This document shows positions 44,492-53,569 of a stretch of DNA of 64,000 nucleotides, piece by piece; within the stretch, counting starts at the first letter, position 1, and every line of letters begins with the position of its first letter. The translations under genes and the position numbers were made by a program. The stretch covers positions 806,001 through 870,000 of the forward strand of contig CAVRGG010000004.1 of NCBI GenBank assembly GCA_963720695.1, in the 5' to 3' direction. This DNA comes from UBA668 sp963720695. Lineage in GTDB: Bacteria > Actinomycetota > Acidimicrobiia > Acidimicrobiales > Ilumatobacteraceae. The notes under the pieces are model-generated. The model saw only the letters and a program-made list of their open reading frames with translations, did not search any database and was not told the origin of the DNA.

Positions 44492-46282
44492 TCAGACGTT
44501 GTTCTGCTTGCCGATCTCGGTGAGGAACTCGGCGTTGGTGCGGAACTGCTTGAGACGGTCGATCAGCAACTCGAGCCCGGGGGCGGAGTTGCCGTCGGCC
44601 GCGAGACCGCTGAGGACGCGACGGAGCTTCCACACCATCTGCAGCTGCTTGCGGTCGAAGAGCAGTTCCTCGTGGCGGGTGCTCGACGCGTCGACGTCGA
44701 TGGCCGGGTAGACACGGCGCTCGGCGAGACGGCGGTCCAGCCGCAGCTCCATGTTGCCGGTGCCCTTGAACTCCTCGAAGATCGCGTCGTCCATGCGGCT
44801 GTTCGTCTCCACCAGCGCCGTGGCCAAGATGGTGAGCGACCCACCCTCCTCCACGTTGCGGGCGGCACCGAAGAACTTCTTCGGCGGGTACAGCGCGCCG
44901 GCGTCGATGCCGCCGGAGAGGATGCGCCCGCTCGGCGGAGCAGCGAGGTTGTAGGCGCGGCTCAAGCGGGTGATGCCGTCGAGGATGATGACGACGTCCT
45001 TGCCCATCTCGACGAGTCGCTTGGCCCGCTCGATGGTCATCTCGGCGACGTGGGTGTGCTCCTCGCTCGGACGGTCGAACGTGCTGGAGATGACCTCACC
45101 CTTGACGGTGCGCCGCATGTCGGTGACCTCTTCGGGGCGCTCGTCGATGAGCAGCACCATGAGGATGACTTCGGGGTTGTTCTCCTCGATCGCCGTGGCG
45201 ATCGTCTTCATGATCGTCGTCTTGCCGGCCTTGGGCGGCGAGACGATGATGCCGCGCTGACCCTTGCCGATCGGGGCGACGAGGTCGATGATGCGCGGCG
45301 TCATGTCGGCGGCGTTGGTGCCGTTCTCGAGCTTCAGCCGCTCGTCGGGGAACAGCGCGGTGAGGTCCTCGAACTTCGGGCGGTCACGAGCCTTGTCCGG
45401 CTCCTCGCCGTTGATCGTGTGCACCTCGAGCAACGCCGGGTTCTTCTCGTTGCGGCCCGCGGGCCGGCTGAGACCCGTGATGTGATCACCCTTGCGCAAG
45501 CCGAACTGACGGGTGAGGCGCACGGGAATGTAGGCGTCGTCGCGGCTCGGCAGGTATCCGCTGACGCGGAGGAAGCCGTAGCCCTCCTCGCGCAGATCGA
45601 GATACCCGGCGACCTCCACCGGATCGGCGCCGGAGACCTCGCCGCTTTCGCGGGGCTCACGCGATTCACGCGGTTCGCGGGGCTGCTGTTGCTGGGGCTG
45701 GTCGGGTCGATCGGCGAGCGGTTGGCCGTCGGGACCGGTGCGGTTCTTGTTGCGGCGCCGACGGCGCCTGCGGGCATTGCGGCTCTCGCCGTCACCCTCG
45801 CCGTCTCCGTCACCTCCGGCACCGTCGCCGTCGGCGTCGTCGTCGGCATCGCCGTCGTCGTCGGTCTCGGCGACCTGGGGCCCGCTGGGTGCGGGTGCAG
45901 GCGCGGGCTTCACCGCCGCCCGAGGCTTGGGCTTGGTGGCGGGGGCGGACGGGCTCAGCGGTGCGTCGATCTCGCCGGCGCGCATCAGCTCGATCTCCCA
46001 ATCGGCCAGGGGCTCGCCGTCGGGGCCGAGCACGACCTCCGCCGCTTGCTCGGTGGGCTCCGGCGCACCGGCTGCGGCCGGGGCGTCCGGGCTCGCGGCC
46101 GCCGGAGCGGAGCCGTTGGACCCCGACGCGTCGCCGGAGCCGGTCGTCTCGAGGATCTTGTCGATCAGCGTGGCCTTGGAGGCACGAGCCGTCGTCTTGA
46201 TGCCCAGCGCCTGGGCAATGGCAAGGAGCTGATCCTTGTCCTTCGATTCGAGCATGGATTGCTCGAGCGCTTCCGCGGCCAC
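44492..46282 (-). CDS. rho: Transcription termination factor Rho
   Basis: Rho of 596 residues with the actinobacterial insert. Residues ~10-45 are the Rho_N helices (LESKDKDQLLAIAQALG). Residues ~60-205 are a disordered, Pro/Ala-, Asp/Gly- and then Arg-rich insert (RNARRRRRRRNKNR). The RNA-binding domain follows (GYGFLRVSGYLPS, DAYIPVRLTRQFGLRKGD). The ATPase P-loop is PPKAGKTT. The GTG start at 46282 has AGGTGG 5-10 bases upstream; ATG 46255 is the alternative. It follows thrC with a 209-base gap that probably carries its own promoter. No thrB lies between. Confidence 0.95.
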   Translation of the reverse strand: MAAEALEQSMLESKDKDQLLAIAQALGIKTTARASKATLIDKILETTGSGDASGSNGSAPAAASPDAPAAAGAPEPTEQAAEVVLGPDGEPLADWEIELMRAGEIDAPLSPSAPATKPKPRAAVKPAPAPAPSGPQVAETDDDGDADDDADGDGAGGDGDGEGDGESRNARRRRRRRNKNRTGPDGQPLADRPDQPQQQQPREPRESREPRESGEVSGADPVEVAGYLDLREEGYGFLRVSGYLPSRDDAYIPVRLTRQFGLRKGDHITGLSRPAGRNEKNPALLEVHTINGEEPDKARDRPKFEDLTALFPDERLKLENGTNAADMTPRIIDLVAPIGKGQRGIIVSPPKAGKTTIMKTIATAIEENNPEVILMVLLIDERPEEVTDMRRTVKGEVISSTFDRPSEEHTHVAEMTIERAKRLVEMGKDVVIILDGITRLSRAYNLAAPPSGRILSGGIDAGALYPPKKFFGAARNVEEGGSLTILATALVETNSRMDDAIFEEFKGTGNMELRLDRRLAERRVYPAIDVDASSTRHEELLFDRKQLQMVWKLRRVLSGLAADGNSAPGLELLIDRLKQFRTNAEFLTEIGKQNNV

Positions 46283-46440
46283 TGGCCACCTGCTTTCTGG
46301 AGAGGCGAGGTTGCACGGGGAGCGGCAGCGAAACGACTGACGTACCCGGCGGCCCCACCACCTGAGCGATGCGAATCCCAGCCGCGCCATCAGCCTTCGG
46401 CCGGTTGCAGCGGGGACGTCCGGGAACCCGGACCGTGCGA

Positions 46441-46469
46441 ACTGTATCCATCGACCCCCGCCGCCGCAA
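46441..46469 (-). promoter_or_regulatory. Probable rho promoter
   Basis: On the minus strand TTGCGG (46464-46469) and TACAGT (46441-46446) are exactly 17 bases apart, leaving a leader of about 150 bases before the GTG at 46282. A 16-base inverted repeat GTCCGGG/CCCGGAC (46418-46433) lies at the start of that leader. Rho genes are often attenuated in their leader; that role here is inferred. Confidence 0.5.
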
Positions 46470-46491
46470 CGTCGTGATCGAAGGTGTCCCG

Positions 46492-47874
46492 TCAGCCGGC
46501 GAAGGTGGTCCGCACGAAGTCCTGGACCGTCGCGAGGTCGTTGGGCAGCCGCGTCACGTGCTCGGGCAACTCGAACAGGTCGGCCAGGTGCGCGGGCAGC
46601 GGCGGGCGGACACCCGTCGCCCGCTCGACCGCGTCGGGGAACTTCGCCGGGTGCGCGGTCGCCAGCGTGACGGTGAGACCGTCCAGGGTTCCTTGCGACT
46701 GCAGCCTCTGCACCGCTCCGACCCCGACTGCCGTGTGCGGGTCGAGCAGCATGCCGGTCTCGCGGTGGGTGCGGCCGATGACCTCGAGTGTCGCAGCGTC
46801 GTCGAGGCGTTCGGCGACGAAGGTCCCGTCGATGAACGTCGATCGCTGGTCCGACTCGATCGAGAGATGCCCCGACGAACGGAAGCGGCTCAACTGTTCG
46901 GCGGTGATCCCTCCGTCGCGCCCGTTCATCTCGAACAGCAACCGCTCGAAGTTGGACGAGACCTGGATGTCCATGCTCGGGCTCAGCGACGGCACGACCG
47001 GCGCCGCCCGCATGTCGTTGTCGTTGAAGAACCGAGTGAGGATGTCGTTGGCGTTGGAGGCCACGACCAGTCGATCGATGGGTGCGCCCATCCGCCGGGC
47101 GATCCATCCGGCGAACACGTTGCCGAAGTTGCCGCTGGGCACGCACACGTTGATCGGGGTGGCGAGCAGGTCGCAGGCGGTCGCGTAGTAGACGATCTGG
47201 GCCATCACCCGCGCCCAGTTGATGCTGTTCACCGCCGACAGCCCCATGGTGTCGCGGAACTCGACGTCGTGGAACATCGCCTTGACCATGTCCTGGCAGT
47301 CGTCGAAGGTGCCGTCGATCGCCACCACACGCACGTTCGGGGCGTCGACGGTGGTCATCTGCTTGCGCTGCACGTCGCTCGTGCGGCCGTACGGGAAGAG
47401 GATCACGATGTCCACGTTGGCGCACGACTTCACACCGTCGATCGCCGCCGAACCCGTGTCGCCACTGGTGGCGCCGACGATGGTGACCCGTTGCCCGCGA
47501 GCGCGAAGGACCTCGTCGAACATCCGACCGACCAACTGCAGGGCGACGTCCTTGAACGCGAGCGTGGGGCCGTGGAACAGCTCCTGGACGAAGTGGTCGT
47601 CCGCGAGCTGGACGAGCGGGACGACGGCAGGGTGGTCGAACGTGGCGTACGCCTCGTCGCACAGGCGACCGACGGTGGCCGGCGACAGCTCGTCGCCGAC
47701 GAAGAGCTGGATGATCTGCGCCGCCCGCTGCGAGTACGTGGCTCCGGCGACCCGAGGCGGCAGCGCCGGCCACTCCGCGGGCACGTAGAGGCCGCCGTCG
47801 GACGCCAGCCCTGCGAGCAGGACGTCGGTGAAGCCGAGCTCGGGCGCGGCGCCGCGGGTGGAGACGTAGCGCAC
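46492..47874 (-). CDS. thrC: Threonine synthase
   Basis: PLP enzyme of 460 residues converting O-phosphohomoserine to threonine. It starts RYVSTRGAAPELGF. The PLP lysine is Lys108 in GPTLAFKDVALQLVG. GATSGDTGSAAIDG, the phosphate-binding stretch, follows. The length fits the longer (yeast/E. coli-like) class. The GTG start at 47874 is 2 bases after the hom stop. Its substrate needs homoserine kinase (thrB), which in mycobacteria follows thrC; it is not in this window. Confidence 0.96.
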   Translation of the reverse strand: MRYVSTRGAAPELGFTDVLLAGLASDGGLYVPAEWPALPPRVAGATYSQRAAQIIQLFVGDELSPATVGRLCDEAYATFDHPAVVPLVQLADDHFVQELFHGPTLAFKDVALQLVGRMFDEVLRARGQRVTIVGATSGDTGSAAIDGVKSCANVDIVILFPYGRTSDVQRKQMTTVDAPNVRVVAIDGTFDDCQDMVKAMFHDVEFRDTMGLSAVNSINWARVMAQIVYYATACDLLATPINVCVPSGNFGNVFAGWIARRMGAPIDRLVVASNANDILTRFFNDNDMRAAPVVPSLSPSMDIQVSSNFERLLFEMNGRDGGITAEQLSRFRSSGHLSIESDQRSTFIDGTFVAERLDDAATLEVIGRTHRETGMLLDPHTAVGVGAVQRLQSQGTLDGLTVTLATAHPAKFPDAVERATGVRPPLPAHLADLFELPEHVTRLPNDLATVQDFVRTTFAG

Positions 47875-47876
47875 GA

Positions 47877-49163
47877 TCAGCCGCCGATCACGCGCAGCAG
47901 GCTGCCGACCTGGCGAACGACGTCGAGATCGCGCAGCTCGCGCACGGTCGCTTGCATCGCCGACTCGAGCGCGACGTGGGTGATGAACACCAGGCGCGCA
48001 TCGGGGCCGTTGCCCTCCTGCTCGGCGGCACGGATGCTGACGTCGTGGCGGGCGAAGACCCCCGTGACGGTGTGCAGCACGCCGGGTCGGTCGGCCACGT
48101 CCATGCTCAGCAGGTACTCGGCGGAGGTCTCGTCGATCGGCCGGATCTTGGCCCGCCCGAACGTGCCGAGCGAACCGTGTGTGCCGTTGGCGAGGTTGAC
48201 CGCCGCGTCGATGACGTCGCCCAGGACCGCACTGGCGGTGGGGTTGCCGCCGGCGCCGCGCCCGTAGAACATCAACGAGCCCACGGCATCGCCCTCGACG
48301 AACACCGCGTTGTAGCTCTCGCGCACACTGGCCAGCGGATGCGTCGAAGGGACCATCGTCGGGTGGACCCGGACCGCGATGGCGCCGGTGTCACGATCGG
48401 CCTCGGCGATGCCGAGCAGCTTGACCACGTAGCCGAGACGGGTCGCCATCGCGATGTCGTGGGCCGACACCCGGCTGATGCCCTCGTGGTAGACGTCGCC
48501 GGCGACGACCTTGGAGCCGAACGCGATCGTGGCGATGATGGCCGCCTTCGCACCGGCGTCGAATCCCTCGACATCGGCCGTCGGGTCGCGCTCGGCGAAC
48601 CCGAGCGCCTGCGCCTCGGCGAGCGCCGCCGCGTAGTCGGTGCCCTCCTCGGTCATCTTGGTGAGGATGAAGTTGGTGGTGCCGTTGATGATCCCCATCA
48701 CCCGACTGATCGGCTCGCCGCGAAGGCTCTCGCGCAACGCCCGCATGACCGGGATGCCACCGGCGACGGCAGCCTCGAACAGCAGGTCGACGCCGACCTC
48801 ATCGGCGGTCGCGTAGAGCTCGGTGCCGACGTTGGCGAGCAGCTCCTTGTTCGCGGTGACCACGGGCTTGCCGTGGCGCAATGCGGTGGTGATCAGCTCG
48901 CGGGCCGGCTCGATGCCCCCGATGACCTCCACCACGAGATCGATCGCCGGGTCGGCGACCATGCCCTCCGCATCGCGAGTGAGGACTCCCTCGGCCAGCG
49001 CCACCCCGCGCGGAGCGCTGAGATTGCGGACGGCGACACGCGTGACCTCGAGTCGCACCCCGGTGCGCGCTTCGATGGCCCCCGCCTGCGCGGTCACCAG
49101 TTCCACGAACGCGGCACCGACGTTGCCGCACCCCAACACACCGATCCTGATCAGCCTCGTCAC
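47877..49163 (-). CDS. hom: Homoserine dehydrogenase with ACT domain
   Basis: Enzyme of 428 residues reducing aspartate semialdehyde to homoserine. IRIGVLGCGNVGAAF is the NAD(P) motif, INGTTNFILTKMTEEG the substrate loop, and DPTADVEGFDAGAKAAIIA follows. The last ~80 residues are an ACT domain (YLLSMDVADRPGVLHTVTGVF), usually threonine feedback. GTG 49163 with TAGCCT seven bases upstream. First gene of the hom-thrC pair. The longer frame to 49388 is out of phase with the neighbouring gene. Confidence 0.96.
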   Translation of the reverse strand: MTRLIRIGVLGCGNVGAAFVELVTAQAGAIEARTGVRLEVTRVAVRNLSAPRGVALAEGVLTRDAEGMVADPAIDLVVEVIGGIEPARELITTALRHGKPVVTANKELLANVGTELYATADEVGVDLLFEAAVAGGIPVMRALRESLRGEPISRVMGIINGTTNFILTKMTEEGTDYAAALAEAQALGFAERDPTADVEGFDAGAKAAIIATIAFGSKVVAGDVYHEGISRVSAHDIAMATRLGYVVKLLGIAEADRDTGAIAVRVHPTMVPSTHPLASVRESYNAVFVEGDAVGSLMFYGRGAGGNPTASAVLGDVIDAAVNLANGTHGSLGTFGRAKIRPIDETSAEYLLSMDVADRPGVLHTVTGVFARHDVSIRAAEQEGNGPDARLVFITHVALESAMQATVRELRDLDVVRQVGSLLRVIGG

Positions 49164-49170
49164 GGGGTGC

Positions 49171-49176
49171 AGGCTA
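49171..49176 (-). promoter_or_regulatory. -10 hexamer, probable leaderless promoter of hom-thrC
   Basis: TAGCCT on the minus strand, seven bases before the GTG at 49163. Confidence 0.55.
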
Positions 49177-49219
49177 CGAGTTCGGCGAGGCGAGCGGGAA
49201 ACACATTGCCCGCGCCGGT

Positions 49220-49789
49220 TCAGGAGTAGCGGCGGCGGGCGATGAGCGATGCGGCGATGCCGGCGACGACGAGCGCGCCGCCGATGACCAGGCCCACGGT
49301 GGAGGACCCCGTCCGGGGAAGCTCGGGCGTGACACCGCCGACGATGTGGGCGGGAGCGCTCAGCGATTCGACGCGCGGGCCGGCGCAATCGATCGTGACC
49401 GCGACATCGGCCTCGGCGCCGTCGATGCGGACGGGCACGGTGATGTCGCCGTCGGCGAGTTCGGTGTAGGTCATCGCATGGGCGGACAGCGGGGCAACGG
49501 TCACCAGCGCCGCCTTGGCCGGGTCGGCGTCACCCACCACGAACTCGGCCGGGACGGTGTCGCTGTCGTTGACGAGCGTGAGGTCGAGCACACCGCGATT
49601 TGCCTGGTCGCATTCCACGTCGGTGGTGACGTAAGCGGTCCCGTCGGCCGAAGCAGGTGCGACGCCGACCACCAGCGCGCCGAGGAACAGTCCCGCAGCC
49701 GTCAACCCGCGACGAGCACGGGGACGGGCGACGCGATGACGTCCGGCGGGCGAGCCCACGACCTGCGAAACCTGGGCTGCTTCGTGCAC
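49220..49789 (-). CDS. Sortase-anchored surface protein (LPRTG)
   Basis: Exported protein of 189 residues. A signal peptide with a basic N-region (ARPRARRG) ends near residue 48 at APASADG. The mature part is short, beta-rich, with two cysteines (TTDVECDQ and TIDCAG) that could form a disulphide. The C-terminus is a complete sortase signal: LPRTG at residues 157-161, a hydrophobic helix and the RRRYS tail. Sortase would attach it to peptidoglycan. The GTG at 49789 is chosen because TACGGT lies seven bases upstream, with a -35-like TTGCGT. No sortase gene is in the window. Confidence 0.8.
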   Translation of the reverse strand: MHEAAQVSQVVGSPAGRHRVARPRARRGLTAAGLFLGALVVGVAPASADGTAYVTTDVECDQANRGVLDLTLVNDSDTVPAEFVVGDADPAKAALVTVAPLSAHAMTYTELADGDITVPVRIDGAEADVAVTIDCAGPRVESLSAPAHIVGGVTPELPRTGSSTVGLVIGGALVVAGIAASLIARRRYS

Positions 49790-49796
49790 GGTTCGT

Positions 49797-49802
49797 ACCG
49801 TA
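49797..49802 (-). promoter_or_regulatory. -10 hexamer, probable leaderless promoter of the LPRTG protein
   Basis: TACGGT on the minus strand, seven bases before the GTG at 49789. TTGCGT 16 bases further upstream could be the -35. Confidence 0.55.
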
Positions 49803-49895
49803 TTCGTCAATTTTCGTCACGCAAAGAGGTGGCCGGGTGAATGGTCCGAATTGCCTAAGTGCTGGTGATCGGGGTCCTCATGCACCAACTAGGTC

Positions 49896-49924
49896 GGATC
49901 GTTCCCGGATTCCGGGAACGATCC
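49896..49924 (-). terminator. Perfect hairpin after the PemK-like gene
   Basis: Stem of 13 perfect base pairs (GGATCGTTCCCGG and its complement) with a 3-base loop ATT, between the stop of the PemK-like gene at 49993 and the LPRTG gene. No T-tract. Probably ends the argS-lysA-PemK transcript. Confidence 0.65.
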
Positions 49925-49992
49925 GGACCAGAAGCCGAGGTGGGAAGGATCACGCCCAGAAGCCGACGACGTCCGGACGCGGGTCCGGTGGG

Positions 49993-50493
49993 TCAGCGGG
50001 CGCGGGCGCGGCGGACGCCGGCGACGATCGCGTCGTGGTAGTGCCTCGCCAGCACCGCGCCCTCGCGGCGGACGTTGCCCGGCACGATGTCGAGGACCCG
50101 CTCGACCTTCGCGTAGCTGGGTCGACCTTCGCGATCCCAGGAGCCGGTGCCCACGGGGACCTGCGCCTCGTTGTCGTGCCGCTTCGACGTCAGCGGGACC
50201 CCGAGGAGGTGATCGCCGCGACGGCCGATGATGGCCACCGGCCGGTCCTTGCCCTGCGACGGGTCGTCCTCGTAGGGCACCCACGTCCACACGATCTCGC
50301 CGGGGTCGGGGTCACCGTCGAGGCACGGCGAGTACTCGAAGTCGAGGTCGCGGTCGTCGACGTCGCGTGCGCCGTTGTGCTTCGGTCGGGTCGTGGCACC
50401 GCCCTTGGTGGACGTCGTCCTCGTCGACGTGCCCGAGCCCGAGAACGCCTTGCGGATCGCGTCGACGATCTGGTCGATCAGTCCACGTCGCAT
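49993..50493 (-). CDS. PemK/MazF-like toxin-fold protein
   Basis: Protein of 166 residues. The first ~65 residues are a basic, Ser/Thr-rich linker after an amphipathic helix (GLIDQIVDAIRKAFSGS). The rest is a PemK/MazF-type domain: DPGEIVWTWVPYEDD, RPVAIIGRRGDHLLGVPLTS and LDIVPGNVRREGAVLARH. In typical MazF this fold cuts mRNA. No antitoxin gene is adjacent, and many actinobacteria have such stand-alone forms near housekeeping genes, so the activity is uncertain. The ATG at 50493 overlaps the lysA end by 16 bases. Confidence 0.8.
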   Translation of the reverse strand: MRRGLIDQIVDAIRKAFSGSGTSTRTTSTKGGATTRPKHNGARDVDDRDLDFEYSPCLDGDPDPGEIVWTWVPYEDDPSQGKDRPVAIIGRRGDHLLGVPLTSKRHDNEAQVPVGTGSWDREGRPSYAKVERVLDIVPGNVRREGAVLARHYHDAIVAGVRRARAR

Positions 50494-51738
50494 CGCACCA
50501 GATCCTCGTAGGACTCGCGGCGGACCACGAGGCGGTGCCGGCCGTCCTGCACGAACACGACCGGAGGGCGGGTGAGCTTGTTGTAGTTGCTCGCCATGCT
50601 GTGCCCGTAGGCGCCGGTGACCGGCGTGGCCAGCAGGTCGCCGACGCGCACACCCTCGGGCAGCGCCGCGTCGAGGATGAGGACGTCGCCGCTCTCGCAG
50701 TGCTTGCCGACCAGGCCGCGCACGCTCGGGGCGGTCGGCGGTGACCGAGCGGGGCAGGAACGCCTCGTAGCCGCTGCCGTAGAGGACCGGGCGCGGGTTG
50801 TCGCTCATCCCTCCGTCGACGGAGAGGTAGGTGCGCACGCCGGGGATGTGCTTGACCGTGCCGACCTCGTACACGGTCACGGCGGCGGCGGCCACGATGC
50901 TGCGACCGGGCTCGACGCTGACCGCGCTGCGCACCCCCAGTGCCTGGCAGGCGTCGAGCAGCACGTTGCCCCACTGCGTGATCGTGGGGGCCTCCTCGCC
51001 GTCGACGTAGGCGACGCCGAGGCCACCGCCGAGGACCAGCTCGGGCAGGTCGAGCGGGATCGCGAACGTCGCCATGATCTCCGCGGCCTTGGCGAAGTTG
51101 GACGCTTCGAAGACGTTGCTGCCGATGTGGCAGTGCACACCGACCAGCTGCATCGACGGTGACCGCCGCATCCGCTCGACCGCTCGCTGTGCGTCGCCGT
51201 TGCCGAGGTTGAAGCCGAACTTGCTGTCGTCCTGCCCGGTGGCGATGAACTCGTGGGTGTGGGCGTGCACGCCGGGTGTGATCCGCGCCAGCACCTTCGG
51301 CACGGGCAGGCCCTCGGCGTGGAGCGCATCGAGGCGGTCGAGCTCGTCGAAGCTGTCGACCACCACGTGTCGCACACCGGCCGTCAGGGCCATGCGCAGT
51401 TCGGCCATGCTCTTGTTGTTGCCGTGCAGGGTCAGCGCATCCGCCGGCACACCGGCGTGCAGCGCGACGAAGAGCTCGCCCCCGCTGGCGACGTCGAGGA
51501 GCATCCCCTCCTCGTACGCGAGGCGCGCCATGGCAGAGCACAGGAACGCCTTGGTCGCGTACACCGCCCGGCCGGCACCGAACGTGCGCACCGCTTCGCG
51601 ACACCGCGCCCTCAGGTGCGCCTCGTCGTAGACGAACAGCGGCGTGCCGTACTCCGCGGCGAGGTCGGCGACGACGCACCCACCGATCGCGAGCCCACCA
51701 TCGGGCAGCACCGTCGCCGTGTCGGGCAGCAACGACAT
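50478..51738 (-). pseudogene. lysA: Diaminopimelate decarboxylase, reading frame broken by one frameshift
   Basis: LysA, last step of lysine synthesis (meso-DAP to lysine), PLP-dependent. The N-terminal ~320 codons are intact: Lys63 in YATKAFL, HCHIGSN, GGGLGVAY and VEPGRSIVA. The remaining ~80 codons lie in another frame and include VGKHCESGDVLILDAALPEG with the active-site Cys-Glu, ending normally at 50478. The switch lies at a GGGG run on the plus strand (50728-50731). Removing one base restores DRPSVRGLVGKHC. Both halves look conserved, so a sequencing error is more likely than real loss. Start ATG 51738 or GTG 51753. Confidence 0.9.
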
Positions 51739-51754
51739 CGAGACCGGTCTCACG

Positions 51755-53491
51755 TCACATCCGCTCCGGCACGGCGATGCCGAGCAGGGCCAGGCCCTGT
51801 TGCAGGACGCGGGCCGTGAGGTCGCACAGCGCGAGGCGGCCGGCGCGTGTGTCCTCGTAGCCCTCCTTGAGGACCGGGCACGCCTCGTAGAACGCGGTGA
51901 ACGCCTGGGCGAGATCGAACAGGTAGGTGCAGAGGCGGTGGGGGCTGAACTTGTCGAGCGTGTCGTGGACGACGGCGTCGAACTGCAGGAGCGCCAGCGC
52001 GAGCGCCCGCTCCTGCGGCGCGGCGAGCGACGGCAGGGTGGCGCGCACGGAGGCCCGCTCGATGCCGGCCCGACGGAAGATGCTGCAGATGCGGGCGTGC
52101 GCGTACTGCAGGTAGGGGGCCGTGTTGCCGTCGAAGGCCAACATGCGATCCCAGTCGAAGACGTAGTCCTTGATCCGGTCGCTGGACAGCTCGGCGTACC
52201 GGAGCGCGCCGACGCCGATGATCCGGGCGAGCTCGTCTCGCTCCTCGGCGGACAGCTCGGCGGACCGCTCGGCGACCGCCGCCCGCCCGCGTTCGATGGC
52301 GCCGTCGACGAGGTCGAGCAACATCTCGGGCTCGCCGCTGCGGGTCTTGAGCATCTTGCGATCCACACCGAGCACGCTGCCGAAGTTGACGTGCACCGCC
52401 CTCGCCGGGGGCACGAGCACGCCCATCATCTCGGCCGCCTTCCAGACCATCTGGAGGTGCTGGCTCTGGGGGGTGCCGACGACGTAGACCAACAGCGTCG
52501 CGTGCAGCCGCTCGACGCGGTCGATCACGCAGGTGAGGTCGCTGGTGGCGTAGTTGAACCCACCCGTGCGGGCCTGGACGATGAGCGGCAGCGGTTCGCC
52601 CTCGCGGTTGGTGAAGCCGGGGACCCACACCACCTTGGCGCCGTCGCTCTCCTCGAGGAGCCCCTGCTGCTCCAGACGGGCGAGCATGGTGGGCATGTAC
52701 GGCTGATAGAAGCTCTCGCCGACGATGTCGTCACGGCGCAGCAGCACCTCGAGCCGGCCGTAGACGACGTCGAAGTAGTCGGCCGACTGGTCGACGAGCT
52801 GTTGCCACACCGCCATCGTCGCCTCGTCGTCGCGGCTCTGCAGCAGCGTGACTCGGCGGCGAGCGCGTTCCTTGAACTCGTCGTCGGCGTCGAACTTCGC
52901 GCGGGCGGCCCTGTAGAACGCGCCGGGATCGGACAGATCGATCTCACCCAGCTCGCCGCCGAGATCGTCGACGTGCTCGATCAGCATGCCGAACGGCGTG
53001 CCCCAGTCGCCGACGTGGTTCTCGCGGATGACGTGGTGACCGACGAACTCGAGCATCCGGACGAGCGCGTCGCCGATCAGCGTGGTGCGCAGGTGACCGA
53101 CGTGCATCTCCTTGGCGACGTTCGGTGCGGAGTAGTCGACCACCACCGTCTCGGCGACGGCAGCGTCGCGCACGCCGAGGTGCGGATCGGCCGCGGCCTC
53201 GAGGAGCTGCTGGGCGAGGAAGGCGTCGGTGAAGGTGAGGTTGATGAACCCCGGCCCGGCGACCTCGACGTTGCTGCACAACTCGGCCAGCAGACCGGTG
53301 GCGACGGCGGCCTCCGCCACCTCGCGAGGGTTTCGGCCCAACTGCTTGGCGAGGGCCAGTGCGCCGTTGGCCTGTGCGTCGGCGCGGTCACTCGGGCGGA
53401 CGACCGGGTCGATCCCCTCCGGCGCGAGCCCGGTGGCGCGGGCGAGCGCCTCGCGCAAGGGAGCGGCGATCGTGTGCAGGGGGTCGGCCAT
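51755..53491 (-). CDS. argS: Arginyl-tRNA synthetase
   Basis: Class I synthetase of 578 residues charging tRNA-Arg. The HIGH motif is HVGH at 130-133 in APNVAKEMHVGHLRTT, and the KMSKS loop is degenerate (VDRKMLKT). Both termini match: an N-terminal additional domain, and a C-terminal anticodon-binding helical bundle ending CDLTARVLQQGLALLGI. The ATG at 53491 follows a TACGAT nine bases upstream. argS-lysA-hom-thrC-rho keeps the mycobacterial order. A tRNA-Arg is also in the window at 59.3 kb. Confidence 0.96.
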   Translation of the reverse strand: MADPLHTIAAPLREALARATGLAPEGIDPVVRPSDRADAQANGALALAKQLGRNPREVAEAAVATGLLAELCSNVEVAGPGFINLTFTDAFLAQQLLEAAADPHLGVRDAAVAETVVVDYSAPNVAKEMHVGHLRTTLIGDALVRMLEFVGHHVIRENHVGDWGTPFGMLIEHVDDLGGELGEIDLSDPGAFYRAARAKFDADDEFKERARRRVTLLQSRDDEATMAVWQQLVDQSADYFDVVYGRLEVLLRRDDIVGESFYQPYMPTMLARLEQQGLLEESDGAKVVWVPGFTNREGEPLPLIVQARTGGFNYATSDLTCVIDRVERLHATLLVYVVGTPQSQHLQMVWKAAEMMGVLVPPARAVHVNFGSVLGVDRKMLKTRSGEPEMLLDLVDGAIERGRAAVAERSAELSAEERDELARIIGVGALRYAELSSDRIKDYVFDWDRMLAFDGNTAPYLQYAHARICSIFRRAGIERASVRATLPSLAAPQERALALALLQFDAVVHDTLDKFSPHRLCTYLFDLAQAFTAFYEACPVLKEGYEDTRAGRLALCDLTARVLQQGLALLGIAVPERM

Positions 53492-53569
53492 GGCTCCCAG
53501 ATCGTACCGGTCGACCCCTCCGAGCCCGGAGTCCATTCGAAACGGCGCGGAGCCGACACCATCCGCCGG

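Noticed and set aside
44492..47773. A 1093-codon open frame on the minus strand joining rho with a long Arg-rich N-terminus
   Set aside because: The part beyond 46282 is thrC read in the wrong frame; composition is typical of shadow frames in high-GC DNA.
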